This document shows, piece after piece, positions 17,492 through 25,444 of a stretch of 64,000 nt of DNA (positions within the stretch are counted from its first letter, which is position 1; each line of letters starts with the position of its first letter). The stretch is from contig CAWKNQ010000016.1 of NCBI GenBank assembly GCA_963850995.1, positions 186,001 to 250,000 of the forward strand, read 5' to 3'. Origin of the DNA: Gaiellasilicea sp963850995 (GTDB taxonomy: Bacteria > Actinomycetota > Thermoleophilia > Gaiellales > Gaiellaceae). The notes under the pieces were generated by a model, which saw only the letters and a program-made list of their open reading frames with translations, ran no database searches and was not told where the DNA came from. A program made the position numbers and the translations under genes.

Positions 17492-19217
17492 ATGAGCGAC
17501 ACTCGCTGGCTCTCCGCGTCGGAGCTTCGCGTCGGCCTCGGCTGCATGCGGTTGTCGACCGACGAGGGCCGCGACGAGGAGCTCGGGCTCGAGACGATCC
17601 AGGCCGCGGTCGAGGCCGGCATCACCGTCTTCGACACGGGCCGGGCGTACGGCGACAACGAGCGACTCCTCGCGCAGCGGCCTCCGCCGCTCCGGTGGAG
17701 AAGCGAGCGCGCGGATCGTGACGAAGGGCGGCATGAGCCGGGCCGGAGGCGCGTGGATCCCGGACGGCCGCGCGAAGACGATCCGCGCCGATTGCGACGC
17801 GAGCCTCGCTGCGCTGGACGGCCTCCCGATCGACCTCTATCTCATCCATGCGCCCGATCAGCGGACGCCGTGGCGAACCTCCGTCCGCGCGCTGGCCCGG
17901 CTCGTCGACGAGGGCCTCGTGCGGCACGTTGGGCTCGCCAACGTCAACCGGCGCCGGCTCGACGAGGCGCTCGAGCTCGCGCCGATCACGGCAGTCCAGG
18001 TCGCACTCAGCCCCTTCGACGACGCCGCGCTGCGCGGCGGAGTCGTCGACCGCTGCGCCGAGGCGGGAATCGCGGTGATCGCCCACTCGCCGCTCGGGGG
18101 ACCGCGCCGGGCGGGCCGCCTCGACCGTCACGAGGCACTCGCCGAGATCGCAGACGCGCGCGGCGCGACCCCGGCCGAGGTCGCGCTCGCGTGGCTGCTC
18201 GACCTCTCCCCCGCGGTCGTCGCGATCCCGGGCGCCCGGCGGCCCGAGACGGCGCGCTCGGCGGCCCGCGCCGCGAAGCTCGAGCTCGAGGCGAGCGACC
18301 GCGCCGTCCTCGCGCGCGCGTTCGGCCGGCCTCGTCCGGCTCGCCGCACCCGGCCGCGCGCGCAGGACGACGCGGACGTGGTCCTCGTGATGGGCATCCC
18401 GGGAGCCGGGAAGAGCCGCGTCGCCGAGGAGTACGTCGCCCGGGACTATCACCGGCTCAACCGCGACGAGCGGGGTGGATCGCTGCGCGAGCTCGCCGGC
18501 GCGCTCGACGAGACGCTCGCGTCAGGCGTGCGGCGCGTCGTGCTCGACAACACCTACCTCACGCGCGCGTCGCGGAGCTACGTGATCGAGACCGCGGGCC
18601 GGCACCGGGTCGCGACTCGGTGCGTCTGGCTCGACACGCCGCTCGCCCAGGCGCAGAGGAACGTCGTCGAGCGGCTGCTCGAGCGTCTCGGCTCACTCCC
18701 CGGCCCCGAGGAGCTGCGCGAGCTGGCGCGGGAGCCGGGCATGCTCGCGCCGACCTCTCAGATGCGCGCGCTCCGTGAGCTCGAGCCGCCGTCGGCCGAC
18801 GAGGGACTGGTCGGCGTCGAGCAGCTTCTCTTCGTGCGCGCGCCGTCTCGGGGAGGGCGTGCGGGCGTCTTCGTCGCGGCCGCAGCGCTCAGCCGGCCCG
18901 GCTGGGAGAGCGCGCTCGAGCAGGCCGATCCGGGCGCGCCTCACCTGGTCTTCGACTGGAGCCCGGACGGCACGCCCGAGGCGCTCGCGGCGATCGCCGC
19001 CCGCCTCGCGGCCGAGGTCTCCGGAGCGGTGGAGAGCGCGCTCTGCCCGCACCCCGGCGGCCCGCCGACCTGCTGGTGCCGGCCGCCGCTTCCGGGCCTG
19101 CCGCTCGCGTTCGCGGGCGCTCACGGCATCGACCCCTCGCGCTCGACGCTCGTCGGCACCGGGCCCGCGCACCGGACGCTCGCAACGACGCTCGATGCGC
19201 GCTACGTGGCGGTCTGA
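17492..19217 (+). CDS. Aldo/keto reductase - polynucleotide-kinase-like - HAD-like fusion, one frameshift
   Basis: About 574 residues after removing one extra base near 17675. Module 1 (1-290): aldo/keto reductase with Asp and Tyr in FDTGRAYGDNE, Lys in RIVTKGGM, His in LYLIHAPD. Module 2 (about 295-425): T4 Pnk-type kinase, P-loop VMGIPGAGKSR, LDNTYLTRASR and CVWLDTPLAQAQRN. Module 3 (about 440-574): remnant of a GmhB/histidinol-phosphatase-type HAD domain with the Cys/His zinc site CPHPGGPPTCWCRPP and DPSRSTLVGTGPAHRT, but without the catalytic DxD and with VGD changed to VGT. ATG at 17492 follows AGGGGAGC. The kinase and HAD parts run without break in one frame with most of the reductase, so the fusion itself does not depend on the frame correction. 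Substrate unknown. Confidence 0.82.
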
Positions 19218-19221
19218 GCCG

Positions 19222-19551
19222 CTACCGGGAGCGCGGGTCGAGGTCTTCGACGAGCTCGCCCTCTTCGCCCGTCTTGCGGACGATCCAGTGCGTCTCGTGC
19301 TTGACCACGAGCATCTCGATCTCGGGCGTGTAGTGATCCGGGCGGACGACGAACTGCTTCGGGTCGGCCCGAACCGCCTCGTACTCGGCGGTGGCGAGCG
19401 TGATCCGGAACGTGCAATCGGCGTTCGCGCACTCGCAGAGGTACAGCTCCGGAACGTCCGGGCTGAGCTGATCCGCCTTCGTGGCGATGCGCTCGTTGAC
19501 CTCGCGGAAGAATGCCTCGTTCTCGGCCATGCGGCGCTCGCGCGGATCCAT
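19222..19551 (-). CDS. Small CxC-x4-C protein of unknown function
   Basis: Cytosolic protein of 109 residues; an alternative ATG at 19530 (MAENEAFFREVNERI) matches the N-terminus I recall from similar actinobacterial proteins and may be the true start. The centre carries LYLCECANADCTFRITL, a Cys-rich strand pair that could bind zinc, followed by YEAVRADPKQFVVRPDHYTP and KHETHWIVRKTGEEGELVED. No enzymatic motif is seen. It is convergent with the kinase fusion (four bases apart) and stands 73 bases after the divergent-free gap to the EamA exporter. Function unknown. Confidence 0.72.
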   Translation of the reverse strand: MDPRERRMAENEAFFREVNERIATKADQLSPDVPELYLCECANADCTFRITLATAEYEAVRADPKQFVVRPDHYTPEIEMLVVKHETHWIVRKTGEEGELVEDLDPRSR

Positions 19552-19624
19552 CGCCGGCCAATGTACTCACCGCCGTCAGCAGATGCGAGTGCGCTCGGCG
19601 CCCGCTACGTCGCGAGCGGTGCCC

Positions 19625-20569
19625 CTAGGCGGCACGCTCCCCCTGCACGGACTCGTGCCGCCGACCCCCGGGCGCGCGGCTCTCCGTCGTCTGCAGGAGA
19701 ACGGCGGCGACCACGACGGCGCCGCCCAGCACGGTCGACGGCGCCGGGGTCTCCGAGACGGCCACCCACGCCCAGAACGGCCCGAGCACGACCTCCAGCA
19801 ACGTGATCAGCGCCACCTCGGACGCGGCGATCAACCTCGCGCCCATCGTGAACAGCAGGAGGCCGAGACCCATCTGGCCGACGCCGAGGAGCACGAGGAC
19901 GACGAGGTCGTGCGTGCCCACCGTCCCAGGGTGGGCGAACGGCACGACCACGAGGAGGACGAGCAGCTGCGAGACGCAGATCGCGGGCGCCATCGAGACG
20001 TCGCGCCGATAACGCGTGATGACGATGCTGCCGGCGAAGGCGAGCGTCATCACGAGCGAGACGCCGACGCCGACCACGCCACCGCTGCCCGGGCCGCCGA
20101 CCATCACGCCGACTCCGAGCAGCGCGATCGCCATCGCCATTCCCGCCCTGGCCGTGATCCTCTCACCGAGCGCGAACCAGGCGAGCAGCGCCGCGGCGAC
20201 CGGCGACACCGCCTGCAGGAAGAGGACGTTCGCGACGGCTGCGTGATTCAGCGCGACGATGAACGAGCCCGACGCGATCGCCGTGCAGACGGCGACGCCG
20301 AGACCGGCGATCCCCATCGAGCGGAACGCGGCGAGCGTCCCGCGACGGTTCACGACGGCGACGAAGACAGCCAGCGCCACGAACGCGAAGAACGCGCGCC
20401 CGGCGAGCTGGGTCGTCGTGTCGACCGAGAGCAATCGCTGGAGCCCGCCTACGGTCGACCACGCCACGGCGGCTGCGGCGATGAGGAGCTGCCCGCGGCG
20501 ACGGGCGCTCCGCGCGTCGCGCTCGGGAGTCAGCGCGTTGCGCCGGTCAGAGAGGACGGTGACCCTCAC
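19625..20569 (-). CDS. EamA-family (DMT) transporter
   Basis: Drug/metabolite transporter of 314 residues with ten predicted membrane segments in two EamA repeats: the first begins LLIAAAAVAWSTVGGLQRLL and includes FIVALNHAAVANVLFLQAV and PVAAALLAWFALGERITARA; the second includes VSLVMTLAFAGSIVITRYR and ITLLEVVLGPFWAWVAVSE with the mirror motif of conserved Pro/Glu residues. Likely an exporter of amino acids or metabolites. The GTG at 20569 is in a GTGA overlap with the FAH-family gene, which makes it the last gene of the FCD-GntR operon. Arg-rich tail after the last helix. Confidence 0.88.
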   Translation of the reverse strand: MRVTVLSDRRNALTPERDARSARRRGQLLIAAAAVAWSTVGGLQRLLSVDTTTQLAGRAFFAFVALAVFVAVVNRRGTLAAFRSMGIAGLGVAVCTAIASGSFIVALNHAAVANVLFLQAVSPVAAALLAWFALGERITARAGMAMAIALLGVGVMVGGPGSGGVVGVGVSLVMTLAFAGSIVITRYRRDVSMAPAICVSQLLVLLVVVPFAHPGTVGTHDLVVLVLLGVGQMGLGLLLFTMGARLIAASEVALITLLEVVLGPFWAWVAVSETPAPSTVLGGAVVVAAVLLQTTESRAPGGRRHESVQGERAA

Positions 20570-21225
20570 GCGCGCCGGACGGGGTTCGTCAGGGAGCCGA
20601 CCCCTTCGATCTCGACCGTCACCTCGTCGCCGTCCGCGAGGTAGACGGGCGGCTTGCGCCCGAAGCCGACGCCCGCAGGCGTCCCCGTCAGGATCAGATC
20701 GCCCGGATCGAGCGTGATCCCGTCGCTCGTGAACGCGATCACCTCGGCGACCGTGAAGATCATCTCCGAGGTCGAGGAGTCCTGGACGACCTCGCCGTTC
20801 AGCAGACAGCGAATCTTCAGCGCCTGTGGATCGGGCACCTGGTCGGCGGGCGTGATCGGCCCGACCGGGCCGAACGTGTCGAACGACTTCCCGCGCGTCC
20901 ACTGGCCGTCGGCGAACTGGATGTCCCGCGCGCTCACCTCGTTCGCGCAGACGTAGCCGCCGACGTACTGGAGCGCTTCGGCGACCGGCACCCGCTGCGC
21001 GCGCTTCCCGATCACGACGCCGAGCTCGGCCTCGTAGTCGACCTCCTTCGCCTGCTCGGGCAGCACGATCGGCCGGCCGGGCCCGATCAGTGAATTCGGC
21101 CACTTGGCGAAGAGCAAGGGCCGTTGCGGGATCTCCATCCCCGACTCCTCCGCATGGTCGCGGTAGTTCAGGCCGACGCAGACGATCTTGCCCGGGCGTG
21201 CGAACGGCAGGCCGTCATCCGACAT
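20566..21225 (-). CDS. Fumarylacetoacetate hydrolase-family protein
   Basis: FAH-superfamily enzyme of 219 residues: hydrolase, isomerase or decarboxylase of beta-diketo/2-oxo acids in degradation pathways. The metal site Glu65-x-Glu67 (DYEAELGVVIG) with Asp101 (SARDIQ) and the catalytic Lys113 in TRGKSFDTFGPVGP are all present, as are GLNYRDHAEE and the LILTGTPAGVGFGRKPP lid segment. ATG at 21225 follows GAGAGGAG and overlaps the end of the FAD-linked oxidase gene by 11 bases. It is most like the short bacterial acylpyruvate hydrolase branch. Probably acts on the 2-oxo acid made by its oxidase neighbour. Confidence 0.9.
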   Translation of the reverse strand: MSDDGLPFARPGKIVCVGLNYRDHAEESGMEIPQRPLLFAKWPNSLIGPGRPIVLPEQAKEVDYEAELGVVIGKRAQRVPVAEALQYVGGYVCANEVSARDIQFADGQWTRGKSFDTFGPVGPITPADQVPDPQALKIRCLLNGEVVQDSSTSEMIFTVAEVIAFTSDGITLDPGDLILTGTPAGVGFGRKPPVYLADGDEVTVEIEGVGSLTNPVRRA

Positions 21226-22618
21226 CGACGCTCCTCTCGTAGATGAACACCTTGCCGGGATTCATGATCCCGAGCGGGTCGAAGACGCGCTTGATCCCTT
21301 GCATCAGCGGCACGAGGTCTCCGTGCTCGCGTTCGAGCGCGGCGATCTTGCCGAGGCCGATCCCGTGCTCGCCCGTGCAGGTGCCGCCGCGCGCGAGCGC
21401 ATCGGCGACCAGCCGGTCGACGAGCTCGTCGACGAGCGCGCGCTCGACGGAGTCGTCCGGGTCGACCATCAGGTTGACGTGGATGTTGCCGTCGCCGGCG
21501 TGGCCCAGGATCGCCGCTTCGAGGCCGAGGCGCTCGGCCTCGGCGCGGGCGAACGCGACCGCGCCGGCCAGCTCGGAGACGGGGACGCACGTATCGGTCG
21601 CACGTTCGCGACGCCCCGGCCGGAACGCCGCTGCCGCGTAGGCCGAGTCGTGCCGGGCGGCCCAGAGCGCGGCGCGGCCGGTCGGGTCGCGCTCTTCGAC
21701 GATCTCGGTCGCGCCCTCCGCCTCGGCCAGCGCACGCACCAGCTCGAGGTCGGCCTCGACCGTCGCCTCCGTTCCGGCTGCCTCGACGAGCAGGCACGGG
21801 CCCTCGGGGTAGTCCGAGCCGCGGTATGCGTTGATCGCCGCGAGCGTCCAGGCGTCGAGCAGCTCGAGACGGGTGACTGCCGAGCCGGCGGCAACGGCCG
21901 CGGCGGCAGTGCGGCAGGCGGCCTCGAGCGTCGGGAAGGAGATGCGCTGCGCGACGACGTGCTCCGGGATGCCGTAGAGGCGGACGCGCACCTCGGTGAT
22001 CACGGCGAGCGTGCCCTCCGAGCCGACGAGCAGGCTGGTGAGGTCGTAGCCCGCGGAGGTCTTCGGCGCCCGGCTGCCGGTCCGGACGATCGTCCCGTCG
22101 GCCAGCACCGCCTCGAGCGCGAGCACGTTCGCGCGCATCTTCCCGTAGCGGATCGTCGTCGTCCCGGCCGCGTTCGTCGCGGCCATGCCGCCAAGCGTCG
22201 CGTCCGCGCCGGGGTCGACCGGGAAGAAGAGCCCGTGCTCGCCCGCCGCGCGCTCGAGCGCGGTGCGTGTCACGCCGGCCTGGACGGTCGCGCTGAGATC
22301 GTCCGGAGCGATCTCGACGATCCGGTCGAGGCGCGAGAGGTCGAGGCTGATGCCGCCCCGGGTCGGGATCACATGTCCCTCGAGGCTCGAACCGGCTCCG
22401 AACGGTGTCACGGGGACGCGACGCTCGCTCGCGACTGCGAGGACGCGCGAGACCTCCTCGGTCGAGGACGGGTAGACGACCAGGTCCGGCCGTTGCGGCC
22501 GGTGGAAGGTGATGTCCGAGGCGTGCAGGTCGCGCTCGGAGTCGCCGTCCGAGACGCGGGCGCCCTCGCCGAGCACCTCGACGAGCGCCTCTCGGAGCTC
22601 GTTGACCGCGACGCTCAC
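21215..22618 (-). CDS. FAD-linked oxidase (GlcD/D-lactate dehydrogenase type)
   Basis: VAO/PCMH-fold FAD flavoprotein of 467 residues that oxidises a 2-hydroxy acid to a 2-oxo acid, with electrons passed to the membrane chain. FAD-binding blocks: PDLVVYPSSTEEVSRVLAVA, TPFGAGSSLEGH (pyrophosphate loop), GADATLGGMAATNAAGTTTI and TSLLVGSEGTLAVITEV. The C-terminal FAD-oxidase domain has GHAGDGNIHVNLM and TGEHGIGLGKI and ends PLGIMNPGKVF. No iron-sulfur domain is attached. GTG at 22618 is in a GTGA overlap with the GntR gene. Candidate substrates are glycolate, D-lactate or D-2-hydroxyglutarate. Confidence 0.92.
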   Translation of the reverse strand: MSVAVNELREALVEVLGEGARVSDGDSERDLHASDITFHRPQRPDLVVYPSSTEEVSRVLAVASERRVPVTPFGAGSSLEGHVIPTRGGISLDLSRLDRIVEIAPDDLSATVQAGVTRTALERAAGEHGLFFPVDPGADATLGGMAATNAAGTTTIRYGKMRANVLALEAVLADGTIVRTGSRAPKTSAGYDLTSLLVGSEGTLAVITEVRVRLYGIPEHVVAQRISFPTLEAACRTAAAAVAAGSAVTRLELLDAWTLAAINAYRGSDYPEGPCLLVEAAGTEATVEADLELVRALAEAEGATEIVEERDPTGRAALWAARHDSAYAAAAFRPGRRERATDTCVPVSELAGAVAFARAEAERLGLEAAILGHAGDGNIHVNLMVDPDDSVERALVDELVDRLVADALARGGTCTGEHGIGLGKIAALEREHGDLVPLMQGIKRVFDPLGIMNPGKVFIYERSVDVG

Positions 22619-23310
22619 GTGACCGCGGCTTCCGAGGGCAGCCCGCCCGCGATGCTGTCGACCGCCCAGCGGAGGCTGTCCTGGACACTGCGCTCGGCGG
22701 CGAGCCCGTCGTGCTCCTCGCAGTCCGCGAAGAAAGCCGAGTAGCGGCCGAGCGACTCCTGGAACCGTGCCGGCGTCGAGAGGACGATGCGGTTGTAGCG
22801 CTCGGAGCGCCAGTAGAGCCGCTCGACCTCCTCCACGAGCCGGCGCCTGCCGCTCGCGCGATAGCACGTGCCGTAGAACTCCCAGCGAAGCGCGAGGTAC
22901 GCGTCGACGTCCTGCGCGGCCGCGGCCCGCTCGAGCCTCCCCAGCGACCGGCGCATGCTCGCGAGCTCGGCCGGGCCGACGGCCTCCGCGCCGAGCCGAG
23001 CCGCGAGACCCTCCAGCCCGAGCCGCGCCGCATAGATCTCCTCGAAGTCCTCGCGCGTCAGCCTGCTGACGAACGCACGCCCTGTCGAGCCGACCACGAC
23101 GAAGCCTTCGCGGGCGAGCCGGCTGAGGCCGGCCCGAACGGGGGTTTGCGAGACACCGAGCCTCGCCGCGAGGTCACGCTGGACGAGCTGCGTGCCCTCG
23201 GGCAGCTGTCCGGCGACGATCAGCGCGCGGAGTGACTGCGCGACCCGCTGCTCGATCGACTCCCGCTCCTCGAGCGGCTCGATCGCAACGCCGGCTGCGG
23301 TCCCTTCCAT
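22615..23310 (-). CDS. GntR-family (FCD) transcriptional regulator
   Basis: Regulator of 231 residues: N-terminal GntR winged helix (RVAQSLRALIVAGQLPEGTQ, LAARLGVSQTPVRAGLSRLA) and an all-helical FCD effector domain from about residue 90, with FYGTCYRASGRRRLVEEVE containing part of the usual metal-binding pattern. It heads the minus-strand operon with FAD-linked oxidase, FAH enzyme and EamA exporter and is divergent from the nine-gene hydantoinase-type operon, so it probably controls both. The ATG at 23310 is 61 bases from the divergent GTG; that gap holds a possible operator. Confidence 0.9.
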   Translation of the reverse strand: MEGTAAGVAIEPLEERESIEQRVAQSLRALIVAGQLPEGTQLVQRDLAARLGVSQTPVRAGLSRLAREGFVVVGSTGRAFVSRLTREDFEEIYAARLGLEGLAARLGAEAVGPAELASMRRSLGRLERAAAAQDVDAYLALRWEFYGTCYRASGRRRLVEEVERLYWRSERYNRIVLSTPARFQESLGRYSAFFADCEEHDGLAAERSVQDSLRWAVDSIAGGLPSEAAVT

Positions 23311-23346
23311 CGCGCATCAGTCTCGTTTAAGCTCGCTCCAGACGCA

Positions 23347-23364
23347 ACATGAAGTTTCAAATGT
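23347..23364. promoter_or_regulatory. Putative GntR operator in divergent control region
   Basis: ACATGAAGTTTCAAATGT holds TGAA-GT-TTCA (10-base inverted repeat) and outer ACAT/ATGT repeats. It lies 37 bases upstream of the GntR start and 8 bases upstream of the hydantoinase GTG, in AT-richer DNA than its surroundings. The place fits an operator of the FCD regulator, but the repeat is short and could be chance. Confidence 0.35.
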
Positions 23365-23371
23365 CATTCCG

Positions 23372-25444
23372 GTGACCTCTACAGAAGCGCGGGTGGGCGT
23401 CGACGTCGGCGGCACCTTCACCGACGTGATCCTCCACGGCGCGGAGGGCCACGTCACGTTCCGAAAGCTGCTCTCGACGCCGCCGCACTACGACCAGGCA
23501 GTCGTCGCGGCGGTCTCGGGCCTCGCAGCCGGTCCTGTCGCCGAGGTCGTTCACGGAACGACGGTGGCGACGAACGCCGTGCTGGAGCGGCGCGGTAGCC
23601 CGACCGCGCTCGTCACGACCGCCGGCTTCCGCGACGTGCTCGAGCTGCGGCGGCTGCGGATCCCGCACATGTACGACCTCTTCTGGCGCAAGCCGCCCCC
23701 GCTCGTCGAACGCCGCCTCCGCTTCGAGCTGAACGAGCGCGTCGCCGCGGACGGCACGGTCGTTCGACGCCTCGACGAGGAGGAGAGCCGTGCGCTCGCC
23801 GCGCGCCTGCGCGCGACGGGAGTCGAGTCCGTGGCCGTCTGCTTTCTCCACTCCTACCTCTACCCCGAGCACGAGCAACGCTTCGGCGCGATCCTGGCCG
23901 AGGAGCTCCCGGAGGTGAACGTGTCGCTCTCGAGCGAGATCCTGCGCGAGCAGCGCGAGTACGAGCGCTCGGCGACGACCGTCGTCAATGCCTACGTGCG
24001 GCCGCTGATGTCGTCCTACCTCGACCGGATCCGGACCGGCCTCGACGAGCTCGGGATCGACGGGCCGCTCCAGATCATGCAGTCCTCGGGCGGCGTGATG
24101 ACCGCGGACGACGCGAAGGAGCGGCCGGTGTTCGCGCTCGAATCGGGGCCTGCGGCCGGCGTCGTGGCGGCCCGCGGGATGGGCCGGCGGCTCGGCGTCG
24201 ACAACCTGCTCTCCTTCGACATGGGCGGCACGACCGCGAAGGCGTCGCTGATCGAGGGCGGCGCGATCTCGCGCGGGCGCGAGTACGAGGTCGGCGGCTC
24301 GATGTCGGCCGGAAGCCGCCTGATCCGAGGCGCCGGCGAGCTGCTGCGGATCCCGACGATCGACATCGCCGAGGTCGGCGCCGGCGGCGGCAGCATCGCC
24401 TGGATCGATCCGGCGGGCGGCCTCCAGGTCGGGCCGCGAAGCGCTGGGGCGGATCCCGGCCCGGCCTGCTACGGGCGCGGAGGAGTCGAGCCGACGGTGA
24501 CCGACGCGAATGTCCTGCTCGGCTACATGCCCGCCGGCCCGGTCGCCGACGGACAGATCTCGATCTCCGCAACGCTCGCCGAGCAGGCGGTGCGCCGCGT
24601 CGCCGAGCCGCTCGGACTGACGCTCTACGAGGCGGCGAGCGGGATCCACCGGATCGCGAACGCGCGAATGACGCGGGCGCTGCGGGCGGTCTCGTCCGAG
24701 AAGGGGCGCGACCCGCGCGACTTCGCGCTGATCGCCTACGGCGGCGCCGGACCGATCCACGCGGCCGGGCTCGCGGAGGACCTCGGGATACGGAGTGTCC
24801 TCGTGCCGGCGATCGCGGGCCTCTTCAGCGCCGTCGGCCTCCTGTTCGCGCGCCCTGAGTTCCACGAGGTGCGAACGTGCCACCTCGACGTCGACGACAT
24901 CGATCCCGATGTGGTCGCGGGACTCTTCGCCGAGATGGAGGCCGCGCTCGCCCGCGTGCTCGAGGGGCGTCCGGAGGTCGAGTGGGCGCGGACGGCGGAC
25001 CTACGTTACGGGGGCCAGAGCTGGGAGGTCGAGGTCGATGTCCCGGCGGGGCCGATCGACGCTGCCGTGCTCGCCGCACTGCGGGCGCGCTTCGAGGACG
25101 AGCACGAGCGGCTCTACGGCGTCAGGGACCGGGCCGGCTCGCCGGTCGAGATCCGGGCGCTGCGCCTCGCCGCGCTCGGTGCGTCTGCAGCAGCCCGCCC
25201 GTTCCACCTCGACGGCGCTGATGCTCCGGCTTCGGGTGGCGGCTCCGGCCGCCGCATCCACATCGGCGGTGACGAGCTCGACGCGCCGGTGCGCGCGCGA
25301 GCGTCGCTCGGAGAGGAGCCCGAGCCGGGCCCGCTGCTCGTCGACGAGTACGACACCACCGTTCTCGTGCCGCCCGGCTGGTCGGTCCGACGCGACGCGG
25401 CCACCGGAACGGTCGTGCTGGAAAGAAGCATCGATGGCGGTTGA
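23372..25444 (+). CDS. hyuA: Hydantoinase/oxoprolinase subunit A (HyuA), first copy
   Basis: ATP-dependent hydantoinase/oxoprolinase A subunit of 690 residues, acetate-kinase/actin-like fold: N-terminal Hydant_A_N with VGVDVGGTFTDVILHG and VVHGTTVATNAVLERRG, central hydantoinase A domain with MQSSGGVM, ALESGPAAGVVAARG, SFDMGGTTAKASLIEG and GAGGGSIAW, then ADPGPACYGRGG, and a C-terminal beta-rich domain. With HyuB it would open a five-membered cyclic amide using ATP. GTG at 23372 is the only start that fits before VGVDVGG; its ribosome site is weak. HyuB1 overlaps its end by 11 bases. Divergent from the FCD regulator. Substrate (hydantoin, N-methylhydantoin, 5-oxoproline or other) cannot be told from sequence. 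Confidence 0.92.
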   Translation: MTSTEARVGVDVGGTFTDVILHGAEGHVTFRKLLSTPPHYDQAVVAAVSGLAAGPVAEVVHGTTVATNAVLERRGSPTALVTTAGFRDVLELRRLRIPHMYDLFWRKPPPLVERRLRFELNERVAADGTVVRRLDEEESRALAARLRATGVESVAVCFLHSYLYPEHEQRFGAILAEELPEVNVSLSSEILREQREYERSATTVVNAYVRPLMSSYLDRIRTGLDELGIDGPLQIMQSSGGVMTADDAKERPVFALESGPAAGVVAARGMGRRLGVDNLLSFDMGGTTAKASLIEGGAISRGREYEVGGSMSAGSRLIRGAGELLRIPTIDIAEVGAGGGSIAWIDPAGGLQVGPRSAGADPGPACYGRGGVEPTVTDANVLLGYMPAGPVADGQISISATLAEQAVRRVAEPLGLTLYEAASGIHRIANARMTRALRAVSSEKGRDPRDFALIAYGGAGPIHAAGLAEDLGIRSVLVPAIAGLFSAVGLLFARPEFHEVRTCHLDVDDIDPDVVAGLFAEMEAALARVLEGRPEVEWARTADLRYGGQSWEVEVDVPAGPIDAAVLAALRARFEDEHERLYGVRDRAGSPVEIRALRLAALGASAAARPFHLDGADAPASGGGSGRRIHIGGDELDAPVRARASLGEEPEPGPLLVDEYDTTVLVPPGWSVRRDAATGTVVLERSIDGG

